Source of the DNA: Escallonia rubra
Lineage: Eukaryota; Streptophyta; Magnoliopsida; Escalloniales; Escalloniaceae
Reading direction: 5' to 3'
Assembly: GCA_033065855.1 (NCBI GenBank)
Contig: JAVXUO010002842.1
Location: 124,001 to 188,000 of the forward strand
DNA: 64,000 bases
Below, piece by piece: positions 1 through 9,903 of the stretch; position 1 is the stretch's first letter, and each line of letters begins with the position of its first letter. The translations under genes were made by a program, and so were the position numbers. A model generated the notes under the pieces. The model ran no database searches and had not been told where the DNA came from. It was given only the letters and a program-made list of their open reading frames with translations.

Positions 1-107
1 TGCTCAACTAAGTGTGACCATGTGATATGTGTTATGTGCACATATAGAATTGCTTAATGTGATTGAATTGCAATATCATGCATTATCAGTATTCTTGAGT
101 TTAAAGT
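1..107 (+). repeat. Tekay 5' LTR, left piece (interrupted)
   Basis: The first 107 bases match 16889-16995 of the element's intact 3' LTR almost base for base and stop exactly at the Sirevirus insertion point. The last five bases (103-107, aaagt) are the target duplication repeated at 10187-10191. Confidence 0.9.
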
Positions 108-647
108 TGTAGGTCCCTAAATACACCTAGAGGGGGGGTGAATAGGTGTTTCTCAACATAGCGTATGAATTTAAAACTTAAGATTACAACGTAAAGACGG
201 ATATAGCAGTAACAAGATTAACACAGAGATTTATACTGGTTCGGCCCCACCAGCCTACGTCCAGTCCTCGAGCACTCCACACAAGGGAGACCTACTCGAG
301 CCTTTCACTAAACCAACTAGCTTCGGGTGCTAGCTCAAACCTCAGTACAATATCCGAAACCCTTCCAAGGTTTCCAACAGATTACAAATGAAAAGATATT
401 ACAATTTGAATACAATTAACAGGCTCCTTCTTGAGCAGATAGTACAATGAAAGTTTTAAAGCTAAGCCTTCTTAGGTGGGAAGATCTATATTCTTTCAAG
501 AACAAAACCAAGAAGCTTACACAGAACTTTCTCTAAGGTAAACTCACTCAAAAGATAATTGATAAGAATAAGAGATTGAGATGAGAGAGTTTTTTAGAGT
601 AAAAATTTGCGCGAGAGAAAAAGGTAATAAATGCTCCAACAGATTCT

Positions 648-656
648 CTATTTATA
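648..656 (-). promoter_or_regulatory. TATA box of Sirevirus 3' LTR
   Basis: TATAAATAG on the - strand, about 55 bp downstream (in element sense) of the 19-bp array. The same box is at 9478-9486 in the other LTR, where it would drive the genomic transcript. Confidence 0.7.
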
Positions 657-710
657 CAGGAAGGAAATAGAGGACTGTTAGGTAGAAAAACCAAACAAGA
701 AGGATTCGAC

Positions 711-1075
711 TAAAACATTTTGGCTTCGACTAAAATGTCTTGGCTTCGACTGAAAGTCTTAGCTTCGACTAAAAGTCTTGCCTTCGACTGAAATGTGTTG
801 CTTAGACTAAAAGATTTTGGCTTCGACTAAAATGTCTTGGCTTCGACTGAAAGTCTTGGCTTCGACTGAAAGTCTTGGCTTCGACTGAAAGTCTTGGCTT
901 CGACTGAAACACTTGACTTCGACTGAAATGCTTGACTTCGACTGAAAGTCACAGCTTCGACTAAAAGTCTTAGCTTCGACTGAAATGCTTGACTTCGACT
1001 GAAAGTCACAGCTTCGACTGAAAGATTTAGTTTCGACTCAAAAACTTGACTTCGACTAAAACACTTGGCTTCGTT
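711..1075. repeat. 19-bp tandem array in Sirevirus U3 (3' LTR)
   Basis: About 19 imperfect copies of a 19-20 bp unit, typically cttcgactgaaagtcttgg. The TTCGACT(G/A)AAA core is conserved and the rest of the unit varies. Several units contain TTGACT, the core of a WRKY-type W-box. The array lies directly upstream of the TATA box in element sense. It has one unit (cttcgactaaaatgtcttgg) missing at that place from the other LTR. Confidence 0.92.
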
Positions 1076-1357
1076 CTTTACTAGAATTTTCTGTCAGATC
1101 TTTTAAGAAAGGCTTTTTAAAGAAAGAACAAAACAAGAAAAGCTATACTTTAAGATCTTGAATCTTTCTCTGTAGTCCAAAGCTTGAGTCTAAAGTCTTT
1201 GTCATCCATGTCAAGGTCGTGCAAAGTCTCTGTCATCCATGTCAAGATTATGTCTTTGTTTGATTAAGATAGAACCTGAAATGTTTTATCTTAATAATAT
1301 TGTCAAATTAATGTTAGATAATATAAGTCTGAAATCATCAAAATCAACAAGTCAACA

Positions 1358-1371
1358 ATCCCCCCCTTTTT
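1358..1371 (-). other. Sirevirus polypurine tract
   Basis: AAAAAGGGGGGGAT on the - strand abuts the first base of the 3' LTR (TGTTGAC). This is where plus-strand DNA synthesis is primed. Confidence 0.85.
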
Positions 1372-1697
1372 GATGATGACAATATTATAAGACATACTCC
1401 CCCTTAATCAGTTAACATTCACATAAGAGAACAATAGAAAGAGCATCTTTAAATAATCGAAAGAGTTAATACAGATGCATAAGAAAGATGGATTAATACA
1501 TGTTCTCCCCCTTTGTCAAAGCAAAAAGTGGGGGCATCCGGAGTAACAAAAAAAAGATAAAGAAAATCTAAGGCCGACGGCGGCGAGAACCTTGTGCAGA
1601 GGAAGAGGGATCAGCAGGCAGCGGAGCAGACCGACGAGTACGGTGCGGAGGAGAGGTAGCAGCAGGCGGCGGATCTATGGTGGGAACTTCAACTACT

Positions 1698-3590
1698 TCA
1701 ACAACGTGAGGAGAGCGCGGCGGCGGAGGATTGTAAGGAAGATGCGGGTTGAAGAACCATTCTTCCCCTTTCGTTGCCAGTATGTCGCGAAGGAAAGATA
1801 TTTGGACGAGTCACCCGAAAACCATGAGCTTGATCGAAAGTCTGATGAGCCAAATAGCGGTTCTGTTCGGTCAGAATGCTCGTCGTGAGATAAGCCTGGC
1901 GACGATGATCCTGAATAGCAGCCTCTTGCTGGCGGTGAAGGTCATGCTGCATCCGTGTCAGACTTTCAAGAATGGGGGTTTGATTTAGAAGGAGAGAGGT
2001 GAGATTGGCAGTAAGGTCATTGATGAGGTTGTGAAAATCGATTTGGTTTGAGAGTAGCTGAGCGGAAGAATGTTGAACCGACTGCTGAAGAGCAGTAAGC
2101 TCTTGAAGAAGAATAGCATGGTTATTGGCCATGGAGGCAGCAAGGGCGGTTTGGGATTCAAGAATGAGCTGAATCGAGGTAGAGATTCGAGAAAGAGTGT
2201 CAGAGAGGTCGGGGTGATCAGAAGAGAGAAATTCATCAAAATTGAAATTTGAGAAGTCGTTGAGAGGACTAGTGAAGAAGGGATCAGCAGGGTGAGGAGG
2301 AACTGAGGTGGAAGGGTCAGTAGGAGCAGGGGGTATGAACTGAGGAGAAGGAGGAGGAGCTGGTGAAAAAGGTGGGATGGAAACAGAAGGGGGGGCTGAG
2401 GGAATTTCAGGAGCAGGGAAGGGAACAGAAATGGAAGCTGGGACAGACTGGGAAGGGCGTTCAAGAAGGATAGTGTTTGAGGTGAGATCGGAGCGGATGG
2501 CGAAGCCGGCTCGACGAAGAGAGGTTTCATCGAGCACATGATGACTCGGAAGAGGAATACGTTCCGAGTTAGAAGTAGGCAAGGGAACATGAAAATGTTC
2601 AAAGACTCGAGTGAGCAGAAGGCCGAAGGGAAGGTTAGCAGAAGATTTGTTTTTACGGGCATTCATGACGAGCATGATAATGCCGGCAACGTTTAACGGG
2701 GAACCCCGAATGAAATGAGTGAGAAGAATGATGTCTAAATAGGAAAATGTAGCATAGGAGCCAGAGCGGGCCGAGAGATTGTAACAGAGAATAAGGTGGA
2801 GAACGCGATAAAGAGGGGACATGTCACCTAAATTAGGTTTACGGGGTTGAGTTATAGACGGGTCCCCTAAAAGTGTTTGGGTCTGTTGGAGTGGTGTAAA
2901 GGAACTGGTTGTACACCAAGTGTTCGCAGTAAAAACAAGAGTAGAAGATTGATTGACAAAACCGAAAATGTGGGCCAATGTGGTGGCATCAAGATGAATG
3001 TGGACCCCATTTACATACGAGGTCAGAAAGGTAGGGGGTTGAGCGTTAAAGTGCAAATTTGAGTAGAACATGCGCACCAAAGAAGGATAATAGGTGGAGG
3101 GGGGAGAGAGGAGGGAGAGACAGCCCATGCGCTCAAACAGAGCGGTAACACCAAGTTGAGTCATGAGATTGACATCACTTGGGCGACCGGGGATGACTTC
3201 CCGATTGACGAAAAGTGTATAGTATGTAAGTTGGTTGTCGGGAGTTGGAAAGAAATGGGGAATGTGAAGGATTTCGGAAGAGGAAGTGTATGGGCAGGTA
3301 GGGGGTGGGCAAGTTGGTGGAGAGGCAGACGAAGAAGAGGCAGCAGGTGGAGGAGGAGGAGGAGGAACTACAGTACCTGAAGTGGACGGTGCGGATGACT
3401 GATGGACGGTTGCAGAGGACGAACGTCGCGAAGCAGCGGTGGATGTTTTACGGGTGCGAGGACGGGTGGTCGGCGGTGGAGCAGCCACAGCGGTAGGCGC
3501 AGCATTGGTAGTGGACGGAGACCCATCGATTTCGTCGTCAGATTGAATAATAAGACGACGACGACTTACAGGTCGTGAGTTTGAGGCCAT
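1698..3590 (-). CDS. Sirevirus third ORF, envelope-position protein
   Basis: An open frame of 630 codons lies between pol and the 3' LTR. From the ATG at 3590 it starts MASNSRPVSRRR, followed by a Ser/Pro/Thr-rich basic stretch (to about residue 100) with a run of nine prolines. A globular region (about residues 105-330; FVNREVIPGRPSD, GMARM-like FERMGCLSLL) then resembles the putative plant transposon protein domain common in retrotransposon-linked plant ORFs. A proline-rich linker and a C-terminal helical region (about 470-590) follow. The frame stays open upstream: an in-frame ATG at 3698 would add a 36-residue hydrophobic leader, and the frame then runs into the 20-bp repeats. Sirevirus ORFs in this position are often called envelope-like; no clear internal membrane segment is seen here. 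The choice of start is uncertain. Function is unknown. Confidence 0.75.
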   Translation of the reverse strand: MASNSRPVSRRRLIIQSDDEIDGSPSTTNAAPTAVAAPPPTTRPRTRKTSTAASRRSSSATVHQSSAPSTSGTVVPPPPPPPAASSSSASPPTCPPPTCPYTSSSEILHIPHFFPTPDNQLTYYTLFVNREVIPGRPSDVNLMTQLGVTALFERMGCLSLLSPPSTYYPSLVRMFYSNLHFNAQPPTFLTSYVNGVHIHLDATTLAHIFGFVNQSSTLVFTANTWCTTSSFTPLQQTQTLLGDPSITQPRKPNLGDMSPLYRVLHLILCYNLSARSGSYATFSYLDIILLTHFIRGSPLNVAGIIMLVMNARKNKSSANLPFGLLLTRVFEHFHVPLPTSNSERIPLPSHHVLDETSLRRAGFAIRSDLTSNTILLERPSQSVPASISVPFPAPEIPSAPPSVSIPPFSPAPPPSPQFIPPAPTDPSTSVPPHPADPFFTSPLNDFSNFNFDEFLSSDHPDLSDTLSRISTSIQLILESQTALAASMANNHAILLQELTALQQSVQHSSAQLLSNQIDFHNLINDLTANLTSLLLNQTPILESLTRMQHDLHRQQEAAIQDHRRQAYLTTSILTEQNRYLAHQTFDQAHGFRVTRPNIFPSRHTGNERGRMVLQPASSLQSSAAALSSRC

Positions 3591-3717
3591 GTGGATCCTT
3601 GGAGTGACAGGTGGACAAGAGAGAGAAGAAGAGAAACAAAGGTGAAAGAAACAGTGAAAAAGGGAAACAGTAAAAAGTGAAAGTGAAAAAGGTGGCATAT
3701 AAATAGGCAAACAAGTT

Positions 3718-3975
3718 TGAGTCGACTGAAAGTAGACTTTTAGTCGACTGAAAGGGTTTGAGTCTACTGAAAGTAGACTTTTAGTCGACTGGAAGGGTTT
3801 GAGTCGACTGAAAATGGTCATTTTAGTCGACTGAAAGGGTTTGAGTCGACTGAAACTGGACTTTTAGTCGACTGAAAGGAGACTTTGAGTCGACTGAAAA
3901 GGAACTTTGAGTCGACTGAAAGGTGACTTTTAGTCGACTGAAAGAGACTTTAGTCGACTGAAAGAGGACTTTGAG
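3718..3975. repeat. TCGACTGAAA array between pol and third ORF
   Basis: About twelve copies of (g/t)agtcgactgaaag at roughly 20-bp spacing, separated by short purine- or T-rich linkers such as tagactttt and ggtttg. The core is the same as in the LTR array but the flanking bases differ: AGTCGACT, a palindrome, instead of TTCGACT. The block fills most of the gap between the pol stop (3998) and the start of the third ORF. Confidence 0.9.
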
Positions 3976-3997
3976 ACAACTAAAATCACAGTAAAAA

Positions 3998-6900
3998 TTA
4001 ACTAAGATCGCACATACCCAAACGACGACGAAGAGAACAGAAGGAAGATTCAGCTAAAGGTTTTGTAAAGATATCGGCGAGCTGATCTTCAGAGCCAACT
4101 TTCTTAAGTTCAATTAACCCCTTTTGAACATTGTCGCGGAGAAAGTGATGACGAATATCTATGTGCTTAGTGCGTGAGTGTTGGACAGGATTTTTACTAA
4201 TATCGATAGCACTGCTACTTTCGCACATAATAGGAATAAGATCTAAAGAGACACCAAAATCTTGTAAAGTTTGACGCATCCATAAAACTTGGGCACAACA
4301 GCTTCCAGCTGCAACATATTCCGCTTCAGCAGTAGATAAGGCCACAGATGTCTGTTTCTTACTGTGCCATGAAACTAAAGCATCTCCGAGAAACTGACAG
4401 GTGCCACTAGTACTCTTACGATCAACAAGACATCCAGCATAATCAGAATCAGAAAAACCTACCAGATCTATTGAAGAATTACGAGGATACCAGAGACCTA
4501 AGTTAAGAGTACCAGAGAGATATTTAAAAATGCATTTAACTGTAGATAAATGAGATTCTTTGGGGCAAGCTTGAAAACGGGCACAGATGCAAACACTAAA
4601 CATGATGTCAGGTCTAGATGCAGTAAGATAAAGTAAACTGCCAATCATACCACGAAAAAGTTTACTATCTACATCTTTACCATTTTCATCTTTGATAAGA
4701 TTGACGCTGGGAGAAATAGGAGTACCTCTAGGTTTAGCATTTTCCAAGCCAAACCTTTTCAAAAGTTCTCGAGTGTACTTAGACTGATTGATAAAAATTC
4801 CTTCTTTGGACTGCTTGATTTGAAGTCCAAGAAAAAAAGTAAGTTCACCCATCATGCTCATCTCAAATTCCCTGCGCATATTCTCGGCAAATTCTTGACA
4901 GAGATCATTGTTAGTGGCACCAAAAATAATGTCATCAACATATATTTGAACTATTAAAATATGGGAACTACGAGTTTTTGTAAAAAGTGTAGTATCGACT
5001 TTGCCACGAGAGAATCCATGATCAATGAGGAAGCTGCTGAGACGATCGTACCAAGCTCGAGGAGCTTGTTTAAGACCGTACAAAGCCTTTTTCAGTTTAA
5101 AGACATGATTGGGGTATTTTTCATTTTCAAAACCGGGAGGTTGTTTAACAAAAACTTCCTCCTGTATTACCCCATTCAAGAAAGCACTTTTCACGTCCAT
5201 TTGAAAAAGTTTGAAGTTCAAATGACATGAAAATGCCAAAAGAATTCGGATAGCTTCAAGTCGTGCAACAGGGGCAAAGGTTTCATCAAAATCAACCCCT
5301 TCGACTTGATTGTATCCTTGAGCAACTAGTCTAGCCTTGTTACGAACAATATGGCCATCTTCATCAAGTTTGTTACGAAAAACCCACTTTGTTCCAATGA
5401 CCTTTTGTTGAACAGGAGCCGGAACTAGTGTCCAAACTTCGCTTCGCTCAAATTGATTCAATTCATCTTGCATGGCAAGAATCCACTCAGAATCAGTTAG
5501 AGCCTCAGAAATGTTTTTAGGCTCTATTTGAGAAAGAAAAGCAAAATCCTCACAGAAGAGATTTACCGTAGACCGAGTTGTAACTCCGCGTTCCACATTG
5601 CCTATAACTTGTTCTAATGGATGACTAGAAGAATATCTCCAACTTTTTGGAAGGGGCAGAGTCTCATCGTTATTGTTGTGAGAAGAAGTTGAACACTCCC
5701 CCTCAGTTGAGGAGATGTTAAGTTTGTTGTTCAAATCCATAGAGAGTTCTTCATCGTCATCACCTGCAATTTTACTTGATTTTTCAACATTAGATTCTTC
5801 AAATACTACATGCATAGATTCTTCAATGGTCATAGACTTACGGTTATAAATTCTATATGCTCTACTCTTTAAAGAGTAACCAAGAAATATTCCCTCGTCA
5901 GACTTCGCATCGAACTTTCCTAAATTCTCACGATTGTTCAAAATAAAGCATTTGCAACCGAAAACCCTGAAATAATCAATTTTTGGTTTTCGATTAGAGA
6001 ACAGTTCGTAGGGAGTTTTATCAAGAATTGGTCTGATGAGTACTCTGTTCAACACGTAACAGGAAGTGCTGACGGCTTCTACCCAAAAATATTTTGGCAG
6101 AGAGTTTTCCTGAAGCATGGTTCTGGCCATTTCTTGAAGAGTACGATTCTTTCTCTCAACAACTCCATTTTGTTGGGGTGTCCGAGGGGCAGAAAACTCA
6201 TGTGAAATGCCATTTTGAATACAAAAAGGAATAAAATCTTTTTCAAATTCACCGCCATGATCACTTCGAATTTTGACAAGCTTCAACTCCTTCTCATTTT
6301 GAAGCTGCTTAACAAGACTGAAATTTTTTTTAAACGCTTCATCTTTACGAGTAAGAAAAAGAACCCAGGTGTATCTTGAAAAATCGTCAACAATGACGAA
6401 GGCATAAAATTTTCCACCTAGGCTAGCATTTCTAGTAGGGCCAAAAAGATCTAAATGAAGGAGTTGAAGAGGACGAGAGGTGGAAACAACATTTTTGGCT
6501 TGAAAAGAGGTTTTTGACTGTTTACCATATTGACAGGCATCACAGATTTTATCCTTGATAAACCTCAAATTTGGTAAGCCTCTGACAAGATCTTTCGAGA
6601 GAAGTTTTTTTATTAGATCCATGTGAACATGACCTAATCTACGATGCCACAACCAAATATCATTGTGCTGAACAGAAAGACATACTTCACGAGAATGGTC
6701 AGATGCATCAAAAGATAGAGTATATATGTTACCATCTCTTTTACCGATCAGCGTACTCCCATCCGAGGCATGACTGATAAGACATTTTTCGCCTTCAAAC
6801 TGAACTTTGTGACCACTATCAATTAGTTGACTGATACTTATCAAATTAAACTTTAAACCGTCAACTAAGGATACGTTGTCAATAGAAATGGAACCGGTGC

Positions 6901-7063
6901 CAATTTTACCTTTACCGATGATCTTACCATTTGAGTTGTCTCCAAAGGTAACAACCCCGCCATTTTTAGGGGTGATGTGCGAAAAAAGAGAACGATCACC
7001 TGTCATATGTCTTGAACAACCGCTGTCGAGAATCCATTTGTTGCAGTCTACCCTTGCTTTCAA
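3998..7063 (-). CDS. pol: Sirevirus pol polyprotein (PR-IN-RT-RNase H)
   Basis: An uninterrupted frame of about 1021 codons carries all copia enzymes in copia order. Aspartic protease: DSGCSRHMTG at about residues 13-22. Integrase: HHCC zinc region (HRRLGHVHMD...CDACQYGK, about 140-190), then a D,D,E core with DLFGP, IRSDHGGEFE and QQNGVVERKNRT. Reverse transcriptase: [37 protein letters not shown] and the catalytic YVDDIIFG. RNase H: GFSDSDYAGCLVDRKSTSG, LSTAEAEYVAA and HIDIRHHFLRD. No catalytic residue is visibly lost. The frame is +1 relative to gag and has no ATG before the protease; the first open codon after a stop lies about 10 bases upstream of 7063, so pol must be made by a frameshift from gag, or a 1-base indel broke a fused frame. 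Confidence 0.93.
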   Translation of the reverse strand: MKARVDCNKWILDSGCSRHMTGDRSLFSHITPKNGGVVTFGDNSNGKIIGKGKIGTGSISIDNVSLVDGLKFNLISISQLIDSGHKVQFEGEKCLISHASDGSTLIGKRDGNIYTLSFDASDHSREVCLSVQHNDIWLWHRRLGHVHMDLIKKLLSKDLVRGLPNLRFIKDKICDACQYGKQSKTSFQAKNVVSTSRPLQLLHLDLFGPTRNASLGGKFYAFVIVDDFSRYTWVLFLTRKDEAFKKNFSLVKQLQNEKELKLVKIRSDHGGEFEKDFIPFCIQNGISHEFSAPRTPQQNGVVERKNRTLQEMARTMLQENSLPKYFWVEAVSTSCYVLNRVLIRPILDKTPYELFSNRKPKIDYFRVFGCKCFILNNRENLGKFDAKSDEGIFLGYSLKSRAYRIYNRKSMTIEESMHVVFEESNVEKSSKIAGDDDEELSMDLNNKLNISSTEGECSTSSHNNNDETLPLPKSWRYSSSHPLEQVIGNVERGVTTRSTVNLFCEDFAFLSQIEPKNISEALTDSEWILAMQDELNQFERSEVWTLVPAPVQQKVIGTKWVFRNKLDEDGHIVRNKARLVAQGYNQVEGVDFDETFAPVARLEAIRILLAFSCHLNFKLFQMDVKSAFLNGVIQEEVFVKQPPGFENEKYPNHVFKLKKALYGLKQAPRAWYDRLSSFLIDHGFSRGKVDTTLFTKTRSSHILIVQIYVDDIIFGATNNDLCQEFAENMRREFEMSMMGELTFFLGLQIKQSKEGIFINQSKYTRELLKRFGLENAKPRGTPISPSVNLIKDENGKDVDSKLFRGMIGSLLYLTASRPDIMFSVCICARFQACPKESHLSTVKCIFKYLSGTLNLGLWYPRNSSIDLVGFSDSDYAGCLVDRKSTSGTCQFLGDALVSWHSKKQTSVALSTAEAEYVAAGSCCAQVLWMRQTLQDFGVSLDLIPIMCESSSAIDISKNPVQHSRTKHIDIRHHFLRDNVQKGLIELKKVGSEDQLADIFTKPLAESSFCSLRRRLGMCDLS

Positions 7064-8870
7064 GCATACCTACAACAGATTCTGGTTTCGTTCCTTTAGG
7101 TACCCACACTTTCTTGGGTCCTGGAAGATTAGATAAAAAAGATTTTGGCACCCATACATGTTTCATTTTATTCTTAGTAAAAGAAAAAGATGACTGATTT
7201 TTAATAAGATTAAGAGGACAATTTTTAACTAAATGTCCCTTTTTGTTACAGACCGTACAGAGAGTGAATGGTGAGCAGGAAACTAAACTTTTGTTAAAGA
7301 AATTTTTGTAATCCTTTTGCTTCTTTGAAGGATCATAACCAATTCCACTTTTCTCAAAAACACATCTTTGTTTTCCCAAAAGAATATCCAAATTCTCTCT
7401 TCCTTGGGTAAATTTTGAAAGAGTAAAATTTAGGTCTTCAATCTCCTTTTCTAAATTTAATTTTTGTGTAGTCATATCCTTCAGTTGAGATCTTAAAGAT
7501 TCATTTTCAACTGGAACTTTGATTTCTCTGATAAATTGAATTTCAGAAGGCTCAAGAAAATTTTCTTTCTTAAAAACATTTAGATTATTTTCTAAAGAAA
7601 CATTTTCAGAAATATAAAATTTAATTTTTTCTTGCAATTCTTCCTTTTCACCTTCCAACTCTTCAACAGTACTTATCAAAGAAAAAGCCTTATTTTTAAG
7701 ATCTGCATTTTTAATTTTCAACTTTTCATAGTTTTTACTGAGTTCGAGAAAAGCTGACTCAAGTTCGTTAAAATGTTTTTCCGGGGTTACCTTGGGATCA
7801 TCATCGTTTGCCATGAAGCAGAGTTGAGCTACGTCCTCATCCTCGCTTCCTTCCTTATCGCTTTCATCAGAGTCATCCCAAGTCAGCAGTGCTTTTCTTG
7901 ATTTGAACTTCTTCTCCTTGAAGTCTCGACTGTTGCTGTTGGCGGTCTTGTTCCTGAGTTGTGGACAGTATTTCTTTATATGTCCAGTTCTGCCACATTC
8001 GTAGCAGGCGTCAAAATTTTCCCTTACATTCCAATCACTATTGTTTCTTTGATGTGATTGGTTTGTTGGATTTCTCCTGAACATTCCATCTCTCTTGTTT
8101 GCGAGAAACTTCTTGAACTTCCGAGTGATGAGAGCCATTTCAGGATCAGAATCATCGCTGCTTTCCGTTGGCTCATGAGAAGTCTCAGCTTTAAGAGCTA
8201 AGTTCTTCTTCTTGGAAGTGGTTTCTTCTTCGTCATGAATTTTCATTGTAATTTCATGAGTCATTAAAGAACCCACCAATTCTTCAAGCTTCAGTACATT
8301 CAAGTCCTTCGCCTCTTGAATGGCTGTGAGTTTTGCTTCCCATCTTTTTGGGAGAGATCTGAGAACTTTTCGGACCACTTCATTTTCTGGGTAAGTTTTA
8401 CCCAAAAGTCTCAGCCCATTGATAATGAGAGTGAATCTGGAGTACATCTCATTTATGGACTCGTGCTCCTTCATCTTGAAGGCCTCGTATTGCTGGACCA
8501 ACATGTTGATTTTGGTCTCTTTTACCTGATTTGTTCCTTCATGAGTAACCTCCAACAATCTCCACATTTCTCTTGCAGTCTCACAAGCTGAGACTCGATT
8601 GTACTCATTTATGTCGAGGCCACAGCTGATAATGTTCTTGGCTTTATCATCCATGGAGAAGAGCTGGGCCTCATGATTATCCATTTCAAGAATTCCTTTC
8701 GGAATCTTGCTTCCATCCGGTCCATCCTTCATAGGAATTATAGGACCATTTTCAACAACATACCATACGTGAATATCCTGCCTCAGAAAGTTCCTCATGC
8801 GATTTTTCCAATAGCTGTAGTTGTCATTTTTCAACAATGGTGGCCTGGTGGTTGCTGATCCTTCTTCCAT
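6996..8870 (-). CDS. gag: Sirevirus Gag
   Basis: The 624-residue protein starts MEEGSATTRPPLLKNDNYSY, a typical copia gag N-terminus (UBN2-like region to about residue 210). A first CCHC zinc knuckle, CYECGRTGHIKKYC, is at 289-302. Acidic and Lys/Glu-rich segments follow, with a predicted coiled coil at about 364-490 from heptad-like Leu/Glu/Lys spacing. A second knuckle, CTVCNKKGHLVKNC, is at 538-551. Long gags with coiled coils and extra knuckles are typical of Sireviruses. The ATG lies only 54 bp after the primer site. The last 24 residues overlap the start of pol in another frame. Gag should form the virus-like particle and bind the RNA. Confidence 0.92.
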   Translation of the reverse strand: MEEGSATTRPPLLKNDNYSYWKNRMRNFLRQDIHVWYVVENGPIIPMKDGPDGSKIPKGILEMDNHEAQLFSMDDKAKNIISCGLDINEYNRVSACETAREMWRLLEVTHEGTNQVKETKINMLVQQYEAFKMKEHESINEMYSRFTLIINGLRLLGKTYPENEVVRKVLRSLPKRWEAKLTAIQEAKDLNVLKLEELVGSLMTHEITMKIHDEEETTSKKKNLALKAETSHEPTESSDDSDPEMALITRKFKKFLANKRDGMFRRNPTNQSHQRNNSDWNVRENFDACYECGRTGHIKKYCPQLRNKTANSNSRDFKEKKFKSRKALLTWDDSDESDKEGSEDEDVAQLCFMANDDDPKVTPEKHFNELESAFLELSKNYEKLKIKNADLKNKAFSLISTVEELEGEKEELQEKIKFYISENVSLENNLNVFKKENFLEPSEIQFIREIKVPVENESLRSQLKDMTTQKLNLEKEIEDLNFTLSKFTQGRENLDILLGKQRCVFEKSGIGYDPSKKQKDYKNFFNKSLVSCSPFTLCTVCNKKGHLVKNCPLNLIKNQSSFSFTKNKMKHVWVPKSFLSNLPGPKKVWVPKGTKPESVVGMLESKGRLQQMDSRQRLFKTYDR

Positions 8871-8924
8871 AACACGATCTTTAGCTCTTGACGATTAAGT
8901 CACTGAAGAATTTCAGAGCACAAG

Positions 8925-8936
8925 GCTCTGATACCA
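8925..8936 (-). other. Sirevirus primer binding site (tRNA-Met)
   Basis: TGGTATCAGAGC on the - strand, two bases from the 5' LTR end, matches the 3' end of initiator tRNA-Met, the usual plant copia primer. Confidence 0.92.
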
Positions 8937-9477
8937 CTTGTAGGTCCCTAAATACACCTAGAGGGGGGTGAATAGGTGTTTCTCAACTTAGCGTATGAAT
9001 TTAAAACTTAAGATTACAACGTAAAGACGGATATAGCAGTAACAAGATTAACACAGAGATTTATACTGGTTCGGCCCCACCAGCCTACGTCCAGTCCTCG
9101 AGCACTCCACACAAGGGAGACCTACTCGAGCCTTTCACTAAACCAACTAGCTTCAGGTGCTAGCTCAAACCTCAGTACAATATCCGAAACCCTTCCAAGG
9201 TTTCCAACAGATTACAAATGAAAAGATATTACAATTTGAATACAATTAATAGGCTCCTTCTTGAGCAGATAGTACAATGAAAGTTTTAAAGCTAAGCCTT
9301 CTTAGGTGGGAAGATCTATATTCTTTCAAGAACAAAACCAAGAAGCTTACACAGAACTTTCTCTAAGGTAAACTCACTCAAAAGATAATTGATAAGAATA
9401 AGAGATTGAGATGAGAGAGTTTTTTAGAGTAAAAATTTGCGCGAGAGAAAAAGGTAATAAATGCTCCAACAGATTCT

Positions 9478-9486
9478 CTATTTATA
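9478..9486 (-). promoter_or_regulatory. TATA box of Sirevirus 5' LTR
   Basis: TATAAATAG on the - strand. This is the copy placed to start the full-length retrotransposon RNA. Confidence 0.75.
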
Positions 9487-9531
9487 CAGGAAGTAAATAG
9501 AGGACTGTTAGGTAGAAAAACCAAACAAGAA

Positions 9532-9903
9532 GGATTCGACTAAAACATTTTGGCTTCGACTAAAATGTCTTGGCTTCGACTGAAAGTCTTAGCTTCGACT
9601 AAAAGTCTTGCCTTCGACTGAAATGTGTTGCTTCGACTAAAAGATTTTGGCTTCGACTGAAAGTCTTGGCTTCGACTGAAAGTCTTGTCTTCGACTGAAA
9701 GTCTTGGCTTCGACTGAAACACTTGACTTCGACTGAAATGCTTGACTTCGACTGAAAGTCACAGCTTCGACTAAAAGTCTTAGCTTCGACTGAAATGCTT
9801 GACTTCGACTGAAAGTCACAGCTTCGACTAAAAGTCTTAGCTTCGACTGAAAGATTTAGTTTCGACTCAAAAACTTGACTTCGACTAAAACACTTGGCTT
9901 CGT
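9532..9903. repeat. 19-bp tandem array in Sirevirus U3 (5' LTR)
   Basis: About 19 units of the same cttcgactgaaagtc... repeat as at 711-1075. Compared with that array it lacks one cttcgactaaaatgtcttgg unit and has one additional cttcgactaaaagtcttag unit near 9825, showing unit gain or loss since insertion. Confidence 0.92.

Larger units (their letters stand above)
108..1357 (-). repeat. Sirevirus 3' LTR
   Basis: On the - strand this LTR starts TGTTGACTTG and ends GACCTACA, the TG...CA ends of retroviral LTRs. It repeats 8939-10186. It holds a 19-bp tandem array (U3) and a TATA box. Confidence 0.93.

Noticed and set aside
827..1009. Repeated SRSQxFQSK peptide as a small protein
   Set aside because: It is the translation of the 19-bp LTR array, and both arrays vary in unit number.
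711..1075. CRISPR-like appearance of the 19-bp array
   Set aside because: There are no unique spacers, the units abut, and the array sits in a plant LTR.
8925..8936. Possible tRNA gene fragment
   Set aside because: It is only the 12-base primer site complementary to tRNA-Met; no cloverleaf surrounds it.
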